Part shown: in pieces, positions 9,807-20,320 of the stretch
Position numbering within the stretch: position 1 is the stretch's first letter
How the letters are laid out: every line of letters starts with the position of its first letter
Origin: Euptelea pleiosperma
Taxonomy: Eukaryota > Streptophyta > Magnoliopsida > Ranunculales > Eupteleaceae
Length of the DNA: 64,000 nt
Direction of reading: 5' to 3'
Assembly (NCBI GenBank): GCA_035048495.1
Contig: CM068551.1
Span: 20,214,248 to 20,278,247, forward strand
Position numbers and translations under genes: made by a program
The notes under the pieces: generated by a model
What the model saw: the letters and a program-made list of their open reading frames with translations, nothing else
What the model was told of the DNA's origin: nothing
Database searches by the model: none

Positions 9807-11886
9807 ATGTCGAAGATCAAATTCGAAGACAACGCAGAAGGTAAAACCCTACTCCATACTACTTTTTTCTTTCTATGTGTTGATTGATCTCATATGATTT
9901 TGCTGAAGATGATTGAAAATAGAAATTGAGAGTGCAGATGGCGAGAGTGACGATTAACTTTACTGTTGAGAAACCGCTATAAGCTAAGGTAGCTTGCTTA
10001 ATTTTTTACTTTTTCTAATATTTTGTTGCAGGGATTAGAAGATCAATTAGAGATGCTCAACCTTCTCACTACACCTTCAAAATTCAATCATTTTCATTAC
10101 TTTCAAATAGCTCAATTGAGAGATACGAGTCCGCTGATTTTGAAGCTGGAGGCTACAACTGGTATTTCATTTTTTTTCTTTTTTTTTCTGTAAGGTGTTT
10201 TTTGATCGATTTGGGGAGTTGTGATTCTTGAATTTTTAGTTTGAGTATTATTAATCATATTTGTGTTTGCAGGAAATTGTCACTCTACCCAAAGGGAAAT
10301 GAGGACAAAAATGGAAAAGATCATATTTCTCTATATTTGGTAACGGCCGAGACAAGTTCGCTTCCTCTTGGGTGGGAGGTTAATGTCGTTTTCAAGTTGT
10401 TTTTGTTTGATCAGATCCGGGACAACTACTTGACACTCGAAGGTACCCTCTTCCACATTTGGAATGTGTCAACACTCAACAGTAATCTGATGTTCCAGCC
10501 CATCAGATCACTACCCTACTTAGTAATAATTCCTCTTGGGGATTTGGTTACACATGGAATTTGTCAAGCCCTTAAGGGGTATTCATAGGCATATCTGTGT
10601 TGACAAATTACATGTGCAACTAACCCCACCTTCCAGGGAATTTTATGGGTTTTCTCAACCCATATGGTCCTCCATCTGAAATTGAATGCTCATCTATCAG
10701 TATACTTATAACACTGCAATGCCTAGATATGGATGGAAGAGGTAAACGCTTTCATGGAATGAAGACCAAGCGGGGATTCACTCAATTCATACCACTTTCA
10801 ACTTTTAATGACCCTTCAAATGGGTACCTTGTCGACGACACTTGCGTATTTGGAGCAGAGGTTTTCGTTATCAAAAGTACAGGCAAAGGCGAGTGTTTGT
10901 CGATGGTTAAGGGAGCCATTAATGGTAAGCATACATGGAAGAATGAGAACTTTTCACAGTTACAGAATGAATACTATATCTCAGATGTGTTTATCGCTGG
11001 AGATCACAAATGGTACATTTTCTAAATTCAACATTCTCAAAAAATAATTAAAGTTTAATGCTGAAGTTCATACCAATATTGATTTTTGACTTTTTTTTTT
11101 TTTTTTTTCTCTCTATTGGTTTCTTTTGGTTTTCTTGGTTTGTTTTAGGAATTTAAATCTATATCCTAAGGGTGACTCAATGGCAAAGAACAACAGCCTT
11201 TCCATATTTTTAGCTTGGGCCGATTCGTCAACTGTTACTCCTGGTCAGAAAGTGTATGCAGAGGTCAAGTTGCGCGTAAGGAACCAAAGCTTCGACAAAC
11301 ACATCGAGTTTAAATGTAAAGTTTTAACTTGCACCTATGTTAACTCTCTGCTGCTCATCCTTGTTGCCCCAAATGATGGACAGGCATGGTATTCTGACCA
11401 AGGTTTTAAATTTCGGTTTTGGTAACAATTTTGATGAGGTCGAAAACTAAAATTTTGGCTGAAATTTCTGTGGATTTCGGTATAGAAAGCTATATTTCGG
11501 GGATTTCGGTACCCACTGAAACCGAAATTTTAGCCCAAAACCCAAAAATTCGACATTTCGGCCCGACCAAAATTTAAAACCTTGATTCTAACCAATCGGT
11601 CTACTGCTTAAATGGGTCCAGATTCAATTCTACTAGTGTGTTCTTTGCATGCCATTTGTAGGCTTTCTCTTGCATGTTATGGACCTATCTTTTCTTCTGT
11701 ATTCATTAGATTGTCATTTCTGTTGCAGTAAATCATTGGTTTAGTGCTTCGAGCAATAATTGGGGTTGGCCAAAGTTCATGGGACTAGATGATCTCAATG
11801 ATCCAAAAAAGGGTTTCTTGGTGAAAGATTCATGCATCTTCGAAGCAGAGGTTACTGTCCTTGCATTAGTTAATAAACTTCCATGA
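9807..11886 (+). CDS. MATH-domain (TRAF-like) protein 1
   Basis: Six exons: 9807-9840, 10032-10161, 10273-10442, 10727-11012, 11149-11315 and 11729-11886. All have GT-AG borders and consistent phases, giving 314 residues. The first MATH domain spans about residues 22-160 (H-Y-T-F-K-I-Q-S-F, Y-E-S-A-D-F-E-A-G-G-Y-N-W, L-Y-P-K-G-N) and the second about 180-310 (G-D-H-K-W, L-Y-P-K-G). MATH domains are TRAF-type beta-sandwiches that bind partner proteins. Plant MATH-only proteins are mostly uncharacterised; relatives act in ubiquitin-linked and virus-restriction roles, which is no evidence for this one. No signal peptide or membrane segment is seen. The start is the first ATG of exon 1, identical in position to gene 2. 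Intron 5 holds a MITE. The paralogue is at 17516-20073. Confidence 0.87.
11399..11584. mobile_element. hAT-type MITE in intron 5 of MATH gene 1
   Basis: Its ends are caaggttttaaatttcgg and the complement of aaaatttaaaaccttg. It is flanked by attctgac (11391-11398) and attctaac (11585-11592), an 8-bp target duplication with one mismatch. The interior is a tatttcgg palindrome. It is absent from intron 5 of MATH gene 2, so it is younger than the duplication. A diverged relative is at 24309-24565. Confidence 0.88.
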
Positions 11887-12191
11887 ACATCACTTCTTTG
11901 TCATTTTAATTATGTTGGTGTGCGTACTTTACATACTGCGTTATCTTCTTAATTTTCAGTTGACGTTTATGGGCAAATGTTAATGAAGTTGTGTTTTGAT
12001 GTTTATGGGTCTTGAGAAAACTTTGGTCTTGACTCTTGATTAGTGTGCCAAAGTTTTCTCCCATACGAAAAATTTTATTTGTCGCAATGAGACTGCCAAG
12101 GAAAGTGGCATTAATCAAGACCCTTACGTGCTTCACTCAAAACCCAAAATTATCCTTGTTTTGCCTCTTTTGTGTTATTTAAAGTTTAAAC

Positions 12192-12618
12192 CATGGTATA
12201 AAAAAAGGCCATTAGAGCGGATTCGGACATCCCCCGTTACGTTATCTACCATTAAAACGCTTAAAAATTAATGGCCGTTACTTCACCGTTTTTATCCGTT
12301 AGGAGTGAAGCTTATCTCAACCATCCCTCTGCCTCATGCCAATGCACTCCAGGTTCAAAAGCACCGGACCCTGCTGTAGCTGTATATGACCCTCGAAAGT
12401 AAATAACAGCCGTTATTTTCTAGAAAAAATTGTGAAAAAATGGCTCTTATTTTTTGACTTTTCAATTTTCGAACATTTGAAATTTGAAATTTTGAATTTC
12501 AATGCCATTTTTTTCCATTATTTTCAATTTTTGCCCCTGAGCGGTACAATTTGTTATAAGGGAAAACAGAAACGTTGCTAGTCCGTTATACCGTTATTAT
12601 GGCCCCTTTTAAACCTTG
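12192..12618. mobile_element. hAT-type MITE downstream of MATH gene 1
   Basis: It begins catggtataaaa and ends ttttaaaccttg. It is flanked by gtttaaac (12184-12191) and gtttgaac (12619-12626), an 8-bp duplication with one mismatch. A truncated element begins at the same point of block B copy 2 (about 20247), so it predates the duplication. Confidence 0.8.
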
Positions 12619-12884
12619 GTTTGAACTATTCACATATAAGCAAACGTCACCCTACAGCTCTTTTAATGCTACTCTCTTATTAAAAAAATTAAAAAAAATC
12701 TTTATGCCTAGTATAACCCTTAAATTCCTTATAATGACAAACATTGCTTTTTTCATTTCTTCGAAAGTTTTTTAGTTTATCAAGGTGCTTTTGTCATTTA
12801 ACATTTTTACATTTCAACTCAACTCTTAAAACATTTATTGATTAATGCCCGCAGCCAAAACCTTGTACAAGGAAAAAATTTAGA

Positions 12885-13195
12885 TGATGGACCCACAGTG
12901 TGAGCCATGTGGCACACTATTAGAGGATATATATTGACCATATGGATTTTTGGCCCATCCCTAGATAGACTTATATAACAAAAATGGCCAGATGAGTGAT
13001 TTCTAACATTTGAATCTGAGTACCCCAAATACTCAAGAAATTAATGATTACAAATAAACCATGAAAAAGACTCTAATCCAGATATAGATTAATGATCAGG
13101 ATGAATTTTGGTAGATAGGTCCACTTAGGGCCTAGGGATGGGTCAAACATCTAAGAGTGTGCCCGTGGCTCATAATATGGTTAATAATGTGGATG
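12885..13195. mobile_element. Foldback MITE
   Basis: Left arm: gatggacccacagtgtgagc, gtggcacact, accatatggatttttgg. The right arm holds the complements (gggatgggtcaaacatc, gtggctcataatatgg). Related to the ccacgtggc family but more diverged. Non-coding. Confidence 0.65.
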
Positions 13196-13317
13196 TTTGA
13201 AAAAAAATAAAAATAAAAGAAGTTAATTAAGTGTACCCTATGTACCTATTATTAAAATATTAATGATTACATGGTCCAAGAGCCATGGACTTTAGCATGT
13301 TGCATAGTGGTGTATTA

Positions 13318-13470
13318 TTGTTTAAAATTTAAAAAACGGCTGTTAAAATGAAAATAACAGCCGTCATAATTGTAGCACACAAACCCCATTATGTTTTTTC
13401 CTTATAAAACCCGACTGAAAAAAGGGGAAATCTGTTATAGCAGCCTTGAAAAAAAATAACATTATCTTGT
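13318..13470. mobile_element. Fragment of CAAGGTTT-type MITE
   Basis: Positions 13333-13395 (cggctgttaaaatg, ataacagccgtcataattg) match 20255-20320, the truncated element after MATH gene 2. Neither terminus is intact. Confidence 0.5.
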
Positions 13471-13479
13471 TGTTATTGA

Positions 13480-14300
13480 GATTTTACGAGGATGCTTGAC
13501 CCCTCAAGAAGCTATATAGCTGAAAAATAGTGTAAAAGGAGAGCAACTAATAACCAAACCAAGCTGGGCTCTAATATACAGGGTACTGATCTTATCCAAC
13601 CGAAGAATGTCAGTAAGCTTAGGGGGGATGTTCTCTCTAATCTCCATATAAGAAGCCCTAAAAGGGCCATGTGATCTGATGTAGTATTCGATTTCTATAG
13701 TCATGAATTATAGAGAAGTCAAATTCTTTAAAAATCTATATTATTTTCCACTACCAAGGTTTTAGAAGCCAGGGAATAGAGACAGGCCTAGTAATCTAAG
13801 ACACCACTAACTTAGAGTCAGATTGGATATGAACTTTATGGAGACCAAGTTTCTTGCAAACATGAATCTCATCGAAATAGCTCTAAATTCTGCAAGATTA
13901 TTTGTACATTTGCCATAAAAAAAAGAGAAAAGTCATAATAAGGTTGCCAAACTGGTCTCTAATGACCCCACCCCCACTGACGAACTCATTACTGGAAGAC
14001 GTCCCATCCACATTGAGTGCCACCTCGCCAAAATTCGGCTTCTTCCAATAAACAATTTTCGATCTACTGCTCTGGACATAGAAATTCTCCAATGCAGCTT
14101 AACCAGAATGTGATTGAAACGATCATCATTAGGTTTAGTCGGAGAAATCGTAGAGTTAATGTCGCTAATCCATCGCCATATCTTCTTAATAATGTAGGAA
14201 ATGTTATTACCATTACCTTCATATTTACTCTTATTTCTCTCTAACCAAATCTCCCATAGAATCACCATTGGTGGAATGACGAGTAAAATACTCACTTAAT
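13480..14300 (-). pseudogene. LINE C-terminal RNase H-like (RVT_3) remnant
   Basis: On the minus strand around 14050-13930 one frame reads Y-W-K-K-P-N-F-G-E-V-A-L-N-V-D-G-T-S, then G-G-G-V-I-R-D-x-F-G-N-L-I. This is the N-D-G-S/T and G-G-x-I-R-D pattern of the RNase H-like domain at the C-terminus of some plant non-LTR elements. Upstream (14295-14130) is I-L-W-E-I-W-L-E-R-N-K-S, the usual linker. An A-E-F-R-A-I stretch follows downstream in the same sense. Frameshifts break it into several frames. No gene function is expected. Confidence 0.72.
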
Positions 14301-14809
14301 TAGACATGACTGATATAACCGCATTATAACTGTCATCTATTCTACTTATTTATGGACTCAAAGGCCCTTCTTGCGTGCCGCACGCTAAACCTCAATATCC
14401 CACAAATGCCCTTTTTTTGTTCTTTTCTTTCTTTCAATTTATTTACTTGACAAGGGCATTTTGGTCATTTTGGCGTCAAAGAACACGTCACCCTGCAAGC
14501 ACACCTCACCCTGCAGCTCATTCAACATTAAAAAAGTAAAAAAAAAAATCGTTATTTTTAACATGCCCTCAAGTTCCTTCAACTGACAAAAATTATTTCT
14601 CTTAGTTAATTTTTTATTTTTTTTTTTATTTAGAAGGGTGCTTTGGTCATTTAACACTTTCACACTTTAATTCAAATGTGCAAGCAATTATTGCATCCTA
14701 ACGTAGCACTTTAACTGTGTGGCTAGAAAATTTTACATGAGGATGTCCATCATCAAAGTCGATGATGGACCCACAATATGATACACGTGATACACTTGAG
14801 CGTTACAAT
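14301..14809. other. Gene-free AT-rich spacer
   Basis: No gene is seen. Repeated phrases (tttggtcatttt near 14460 and 14650; caccctgca near 14490-14515) suggest degraded repeat sequence. Similar phrases occur near 12640-12830. Confidence 0.4.
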
Positions 14810-14817
14810 GGCAGCTC

Positions 14818-15145
14818 AGATGGTTGGTGTGTATCCACCTCTTTCGGGAGGTCGTAAGATCAAACCCACGCAGGTAGGTTTCCTCCTTTGGGTAAGGATG
14901 ATCTCAACATAGTGATCATCCTCACAAAAAATCAACATATCTTGAAACTTCAAACTCTATCAAAAACGGATTACAAGTTGAAGTTCGTGGATCGACCATT
15001 TCACCATTAACTTTGAAGCCACTTTTGATACGCTTAGAAGTTTCAGAATGTGGTGATTTTTTGCGAGGATGATCTCCATGATAAGGATATCATCATCATA
15101 AAAAACAACTATTGACTCATCTCCATGTGGGTCCCACAGTGCGGT
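14818..15145 (+). mobile_element. SINE-like tRNA head joined to a MITE arm
   Basis: Positions 14818-14885 look like a decayed tRNA: an A-box-like agctcagatggttgg, a gtatcc loop and a B-box-like agatcaaaccc about 35 bp later. There is no clean acceptor stem, so it is not a functional tRNA. The sequence from about 14895 to 15145 (gatcatcctcacaaaaaatc ... catctccatgtgggtccca) resembles the arms of the element at 46376-46890. Confidence 0.45.
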
Positions 15146-15155
15146 GTAAAAATCG

Positions 15156-15314
15156 AACTTCTATCACAACAAATTGTAAATCACACAATCACAAGCCAAT
15201 GAGTTCTTGGCACGTACACAAGTGTATTTTGCAAGTGCTTTTACTTTGAGGTGTACGTGCCGAGAACTCATTGGCTGTGATTGTGTGATTTGCAACTTTG
15301 TTGCGACAGAAGTT
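15156..15314. mobile_element. Short foldback MITE
   Basis: Arms aacttctatcacaac (15156) and gttgcgacagaagtt (ending 15314) continue inward through aatcacacaatcacaagcca, and tgagttcttggcacgtacac against its complement. It is nearly palindromic apart from a 30-bp loop. Its terminal motif is shared with the ccacgtggc family. Confidence 0.88.
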
Positions 15315-15363
15315 TTACTCGTAAAAATCTGTCATTTTAAACATGTCGGAATATCTCAACAAC

Positions 15364-15770
15364 GAGTAAAACTAGTGTCACAAGTTGTTGCCACGGAAGC
15401 CGGTCACAGCACTCAATACGAGCCACGTGGCACACGATCAGAGGGTGCTGACCGTTTGGATGTTTGGCCAGTCCCTCAGTGGACCTAAAAACGCAAAATC
15501 AGCATGATTAGTGACTTTCAACCTTTGGATTTTTGCACCCCAATAACGCTCAATAATGCTCAAATTCCCACTGTTAAAATCAACCCATGAAAATAACTTC
15601 AATTGAATCGGTTAGAAATTACTAATCAAGCTGATTTTTTGTGTACTGGTCCACCTAGGGACTGGCCAAACATCCATACAGTCATCGTCCTCAAATAGTA
15701 TGCCACGTGGCTCGTACTGAGTGCTGTGACCGGCTTCCGTCACAACATCTTGTGACACAAGTTTTACTCC
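15364..15770. mobile_element. Foldback MITE, ccacgtggc family
   Basis: It starts gagtaaaactagtgtcacaa and ends with the complement gtgacacaagttttactc. The arms include ggaagccggtcacagcactc and gagccacgtggcac. This is one of the most complete copies in the window. Non-coding. Confidence 0.85.
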
Positions 15771-16407
15771 TCAACAACCTAAATAAAAATATTGTGATAT
15801 ATTGGGCAACTTTTAAGTGATTGATGTGACTAAGTTGGTCTCTCTTGTGGACCTGTGGTTGAAGGTTGAAAAGGACAAAGACAAAAGTGGCTGGAAACGT
15901 CGGACTATGAAAGGGAAGTGGAAAAGCTGTGCCAACTCAGGGGTGCAAGTATGGTTCACGGCCCAGACCGGCTCAGATTTTCGGGCTAAAGCCCGACCCG
16001 TTAGGTCCTGCCAGGCCCGAGACTGTCCCGGCCCGAAAATGGCCCTGTCAACCTGTTTTATTTTTAACAACTGACCAGACCTTGGCCAAGGTCCGCCCCC
16101 TACTGGCATTGGACTGGACCCGGGCCTACGCCCTGGGATTTGGCCTGACCCGAAATGGCCACCGCAGTGACAACCTTTAAAAAAAATGGAAAGCTTTCGC
16201 ACACTTTACTTGCTTGAGAAGAAATACAAAACCACCTCAAGAAGGAAGCAAGGAGAGAGAGAGAGAGGGGTCCACTTGTGATGACCTTCTTTAGTGACCC
16301 ATCTTGGTCCATAAAGCTTGTATACTTGACAAGCACCAACATCCCTGATAAAACTGTTTTCTTTAAAAGCTTAAATTCTAAAAATTTAAGAGAAAGATGC
16401 AACCATG

Positions 16408-16780
16408 TGAGTATAACTTGTGTCACAAGATGTTGTGACGGAAGCCGGTCACAGCACTAATATGAGCCACATGGCATACTATTAGAGGACGATGACCGTA
16501 TGGATGTTTGGCCAGTCCCTTGGTGGACCGGTACACAAAAAATCAGCCTGATTAGTGATTTCTAACCGAATCAATTGAAGTTATTTTCATGGGTTGATTT
16601 TAACGGTAGGCATTTGAGCATTATTGAGCGTTATTTGGGTGCAAAACTCCCACAATCACTAATCAGGACTGGCCAAACATCTATACACTCATCGCCCTCT
16701 GATCTTGTGCCACGTGGCTCGTATTGAGTGCTGTGACTGGCTTCCGTCACAACATCTTGTGACACAAGTTTTACTCTCAT
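16408..16780. mobile_element. Foldback MITE, ccacgtggc family
   Basis: Near-identical to 15364-15770 in its arms (gtgtcacaagatgttgtgac at both ends in opposite sense). It is flanked by catgt on both sides, with one extra base at the right. Block B copy 1 has the uninterrupted sequence near 6893-6900, so this insertion followed the duplication. Confidence 0.85.
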
Positions 16781-16782
16781 GT

Positions 16783-17113
16783 AGACCTGCTGCCAATGGC
16801 GTCAGGTGGAGCCATTTTTGTTACTCACGCTGCCCTTTGAGCCACTGACAGCATGGATGTTTAGCCCACCCCTTGGTGGATAGACACGGCAAAATTCACC
16901 TTGATTGGTAATCTTTAGCCATCAGATTTTAGCAGTTTTTAAGCCATGACAGTCTGATTCAACCACTTTTTGGGTACTAAATCCAGCGGCTGAGAATCAT
17001 CAAACAAGTTGATTTTTGGTATGAATATCTACTAATGGGTGGGCAAAACATCCAACGCAGTCGGTGGGTCTGGAGGGCAGGTGAGTAACAAAAATCGCTA
17101 GACCTGACGCCAA
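16783..17113. mobile_element. MITE, intact paralogue of the 6900-7803 element
   Basis: Arms: tagacctgctgccaatggcg, ttgttactcac, ggatgtttagcccacccctt, and the complements near 17035-17110 (gggtgggcaaaacatcc, gtgagtaacaaaaatcgcta). It sits at the same place in block B as 6900-7803, so it is older than the duplication. Confidence 0.8.
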
Positions 17114-17487
17114 ATCAAGACTCAAAATTTAAAGCAGGAGTTGTCATGGGCAGGTGTCGAATGTACTAGATTTAGATGGGTCCTTTTGATCATTTGCTTT
17201 AGTGACCCATCTTGCTCACTAAAGTTTGTACACTTGGCAAGTACCATGACAGCCCTGACGAGAGAGAGAGAGAGAGAGAGGTTGTGTCTATTGGGATTCC
17301 ACATGAATCATGGGGAGGGGCGAATTCGGTCAGGTGAAGGCAAGGGAAAAGATTTCATTAACTTTTGAGCCGCAAAAGCTTTTGTGGCCCGAAAAACTTG
17401 GATCCCAATTTTCTTATAAGCAGACACCTAGAGAGGAAAAACCCAATTTTGTGTGGACAACGCTTCCGGAGTCTGTACAAACATTTC

Positions 17488-17497
17488 TTATAAATAA
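17488..17497 (+). promoter_or_regulatory. TATA-like motif just upstream of MATH gene 2
   Basis: The motif ttataaataa ends 18 bp before the ATG at 17516. This is too close for a canonical TATA/TSS spacing with a 5' leader. MATH gene 1 does not keep it. Either the leader is very short or transcription starts elsewhere. Confidence 0.25.
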
Positions 17498-17515
17498 TTC
17501 GCTCTTTTGAATTCC

Positions 17516-20073
17516 ATGTCGAAGATAAAATTGGAAGACAACGCAGAAGGTATAATCCTACTCCATATTATTATATTTTTTCTCTCTTTCTCTGTTTTGG
17601 TTGATCTCTTATGGTTTTGCTGAAGATGGAAATTGAGAGTGCAGAGGGAGAGAGAGACGATAGTAGTGATTATATGGTGCACAGCACCTATTAACGTTAC
17701 TGTTGAGAAATCATTATAAGCTAAGGTGGCTTGCTTATAATAATATTTTGGTGCAGGAGTTAGAAGATCAATCAGAGATGTTCAACCAACTCACTACACC
17801 TTCAAAATCCAATCATTTTCATTACTTTCAAAGAGTTCGATTGAGAGATACGAGTCCGCTGATTTTGAAGCTGGAGGCTACAACTGGTATTTGCTTTCTT
17901 TTTATTTCTGTTAGGCCTTGTATTCGGCGGGTTAACGTTAGTGGTTAGTAGGTGAAGAACATTCCCATAATTCAGTGTGTTCTCAAGTTTTAGTACAGAA
18001 CCACCCTACCTTTCTACTAAAACCGATACACACATGGAAATTTGTCAGGTGTTCTTTGATTAACGTCGGGAGTTGTGTTTCTTGATGGCAATCCTTGAAT
18101 TTTTAGTCGAGTATTATTAATTATATTTTTTCTGGCAGGAAATTGGCACTCTACCCAAACGGAAATGAGAAGAAAAATGGGAAAGATCATATTTCTCTAT
18201 ATTTGGTAATGGCTGAGACAAGTTCCCTTCCTCCTGGTTGGGAGGTTAATTTCTTTTTCAAGTTGTTTTTGTTTGATCAGATCCGGGACAACTACTTGAC
18301 ACTCGAAGGTACCCTCTTCTACAACCTACTTTGTCCCCAAACTCAGCTCTTGTAATTTTACCAAGAAATTAGTTTCTGCTTGGGTTGTTAATGGGATCAG
18401 GCTTGGGTTGTGTGTGTATATATATCCAGATCCGACCATTTTCTTGATTGGGTCTGATAATGGACCCATATCCGGCCAAATCAATCAGGTCTATAAAGTA
18501 AATGTGTATTGGATTTGGGTAATGAGTATAAAAAGTTAATATAGGAGTACCCAAGTTCAACCCTTTATTTAATTAAACAGGCTCCCGGGCCGGCCTTGTT
18601 TGACAGTCTCCTGGGACAGGCCTTCTGGGACATGGATTCCGAGAATCCAACTGCGGTGATAGCTCTGAGCTGGCATCACTTTTTGCCAAACCAAAACCAA
18701 CTTGGATCCACGCCCCAGAAGGCCTGTCTAGGGACCTGTCAAAAAAGGCCGTCCCAGAAGCCCGACCCTTAAATAATTTGGTACCCATCGACATCCATAG
18801 TTCCTGCCAACAATGAAAAATAAAAAAAAAATACATGTGCTTGCCAGATTAGGTAATTATCTATATAACAAAACAGGGATGTTGTCTCCCCCTCTTATAG
18901 ACTTCATAAAGAAGGGCAGAGATCTTATCCCCCAACTGGACGGTGGATCTCAGCCACTCACACCCAATTTTGACAAACGCTTTGTCAAGGAGAGGAGTGT
19001 CATGGGCACTGACCACCTACTAGTTCAACAAAATAAATTGATTGTAACATAAAATCAGTTCACTGATCGATTTACTAACCTTCCTGGAATTTGGTGGGTT
19101 TTCTTACCCTTACATTGGGTCCTATTGAAGATTGCTATATATATAATATGGTCCTCCACCTGAATTTAAATGCTGCTCATCCATCAATATACTTACATTT
19201 TCAACACTGTAATGCTTAGATACCGATGGGAAAGTTAAACGCTTTCATGGAATGAAGACCGAGTGTGGCTTCTCTCAATTCGTATCCCTTGCAACTTTTA
19301 ATAACCCTTCAAATGGATACCTTATTGATGATACATGCATTTTTGGAGCGGAAGTCTTTGTTTGTAAAAGTACAGGCAAAGGTGAGTGTTTGTCAATGGT
19401 AAAGGACGCCATTACTTGTAGCCATTCATGGAAGATCGAAAACTTTTCGATGTTGAAGGAGGAATACCTTAGGTCGGAAGTGTTCATCGCTGGAGATCAC
19501 AAATGGTATATAAAATATCGCATTCGGCCTTAGTCTAACCACTTCAGTTCATGCTATTATTTATCAACTTTTTTTTTCGTGACTTTTTTCTTTTGGGGCT
19601 TTCTTGGTTCGTTTTAGGGAGATCAAGCTATATCCTAGGGGTCCTAGGGGTAATTTAGATGGAAAGAACAACTGCCTTTCCATGTATTTACGTTTGGCCA
19701 ATTCGGAAGCCGATACTCCTGGTAGGAAAGTGTTTACAAACTACAGTTTGCGCATAAGAAATAAAAATCTTGACGAGCACATCCAGCGTACATGTGAGGG
19801 TCTAATTTATCTTCTTTCCTTTGTTTTCTCTCTTCGCTTGTTATCACATTCAAAATCCTACAAGGGTGTGCTTTGTTCTTCTATGTTCATTAGATTGTCA
19901 TTTCTGTTGCAGCTAGTACTGATCGATGGTCTGCGAGTGAGCAAAGATGGGGTTGGACGAGGTTCATGAAACTTGATGATCTGAATGACCCAGCAAAAGG
20001 TTTCTTGGATAAGGATACATGCATTGTCGAAGCAGAGGTTACTGTCCTTGGATTTGTTAACAAATTTCCATAA
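17516..20073 (+). CDS. MATH-domain (TRAF-like) protein 2
   Basis: Six exons: 17516-17549, 17757-17886, 18139-18308, 19220-19505, 19618-19793 and 19913-20073. Exons 1-4 match gene 1 in length exactly. The protein is 318 residues with two tandem MATH domains (about 22-160 and 180-315), conserving H-Y-T-F-K-I-Q-S-F, Y-E-S-A-D-F-E-A-G-G-Y-N-W, L-Y-P-N-G-N and G-D-H-K-W. Exon 5 is 9 bp longer than in gene 1 because cctaggggt is duplicated in tandem (19634-19651), adding three residues after L-Y-P in the second domain. Exon 6 is 3 bp longer. Intron 3 is 911 bp against 284 bp in gene 1 because of inserted repeat DNA. No frameshift or stop is seen, so it looks intact. Partner proteins are unknown. 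Confidence 0.88.
18365..19080. other. Repeat DNA inserted in MATH gene 2 intron 3
   Basis: The segment has no match in gene 1 intron 3, whose flanks align at 10635-10726 with 19080-19219. It contains a tgtgtgtatatatat tract and a GC-rich inverted segment near 18580-18770 (gacaggccttctggga against cccagaaggcctgtc). Probably mobile DNA; no class assigned. Confidence 0.5.
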
Positions 20074-20320
20074 TTTTGAATTTTTTTTTATCACTTTATC
20101 TCCCTGTGGTTATCTTACATAACTGTGTTACATTTTTAGTTTCAGTTGATATGTCTATAGTTGAATGTTGATGAAGCTCCATTTTCCATACGTTTCTCTA
20201 AATTTCACATGGCTTTTCATTGTATTATTCTTAAAAATATAAACCATGGTTTCAAAAACGGCTGTTATAATGAACATAACGGCCGTCGTAATTGTAGCGC
20301 ACCAACCCTTCTATATTAGT

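Larger units (their letters stand above)
5141..12618. repeat. Segmental duplication block B, copy 1 (carries MATH gene 1)
   Basis: Paralogous to 15880-20320 in the same orientation. The similarity starts at ggactatgaaagg (about 5148 and 15901). It runs through the aagaaggaagcaag segment (5590 and 16240), the stretch before 6900 and 16400, the MITE at 6900 and 16783, the (ga)n tract near 7942 and 17258, all six MATH exons and introns, and ends in a shared hAT-type MITE (12192 and 20247). Copy 1 is longer because of LINE pieces (5613-6560), nested MITEs (6959-7733) and the 8080-9760 foldback. Confidence 0.9.
15880..20320. repeat. Segmental duplication block B, copy 2 (carries MATH gene 2)
   Basis: Direct paralogue of 5141-12618. 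It lacks the LINE pieces, the 195-bp and 380-bp nested MITEs and the 1.7-kb foldback of copy 1, and so shows the empty sites. It has private insertions at 16408-16780 and in MATH intron 3 (about 18360-19080). Similarity fades just inside a truncated hAT-type MITE at about 20320. Confidence 0.9.

Noticed and set aside
14818..14885. Functional tRNA gene
   Set aside because: A-box and B-box-like motifs are present, but no acceptor stem pairs and the sequence runs into repeat DNA. Better read as a SINE-type remnant.
15813..16202. Minus-strand 129-codon frame and overlapping plus-strand frames
   Set aside because: They coincide with the GC-rich ggccc/gggcc foldback, and the paralogous region at 5200-5475 does not keep the frames.
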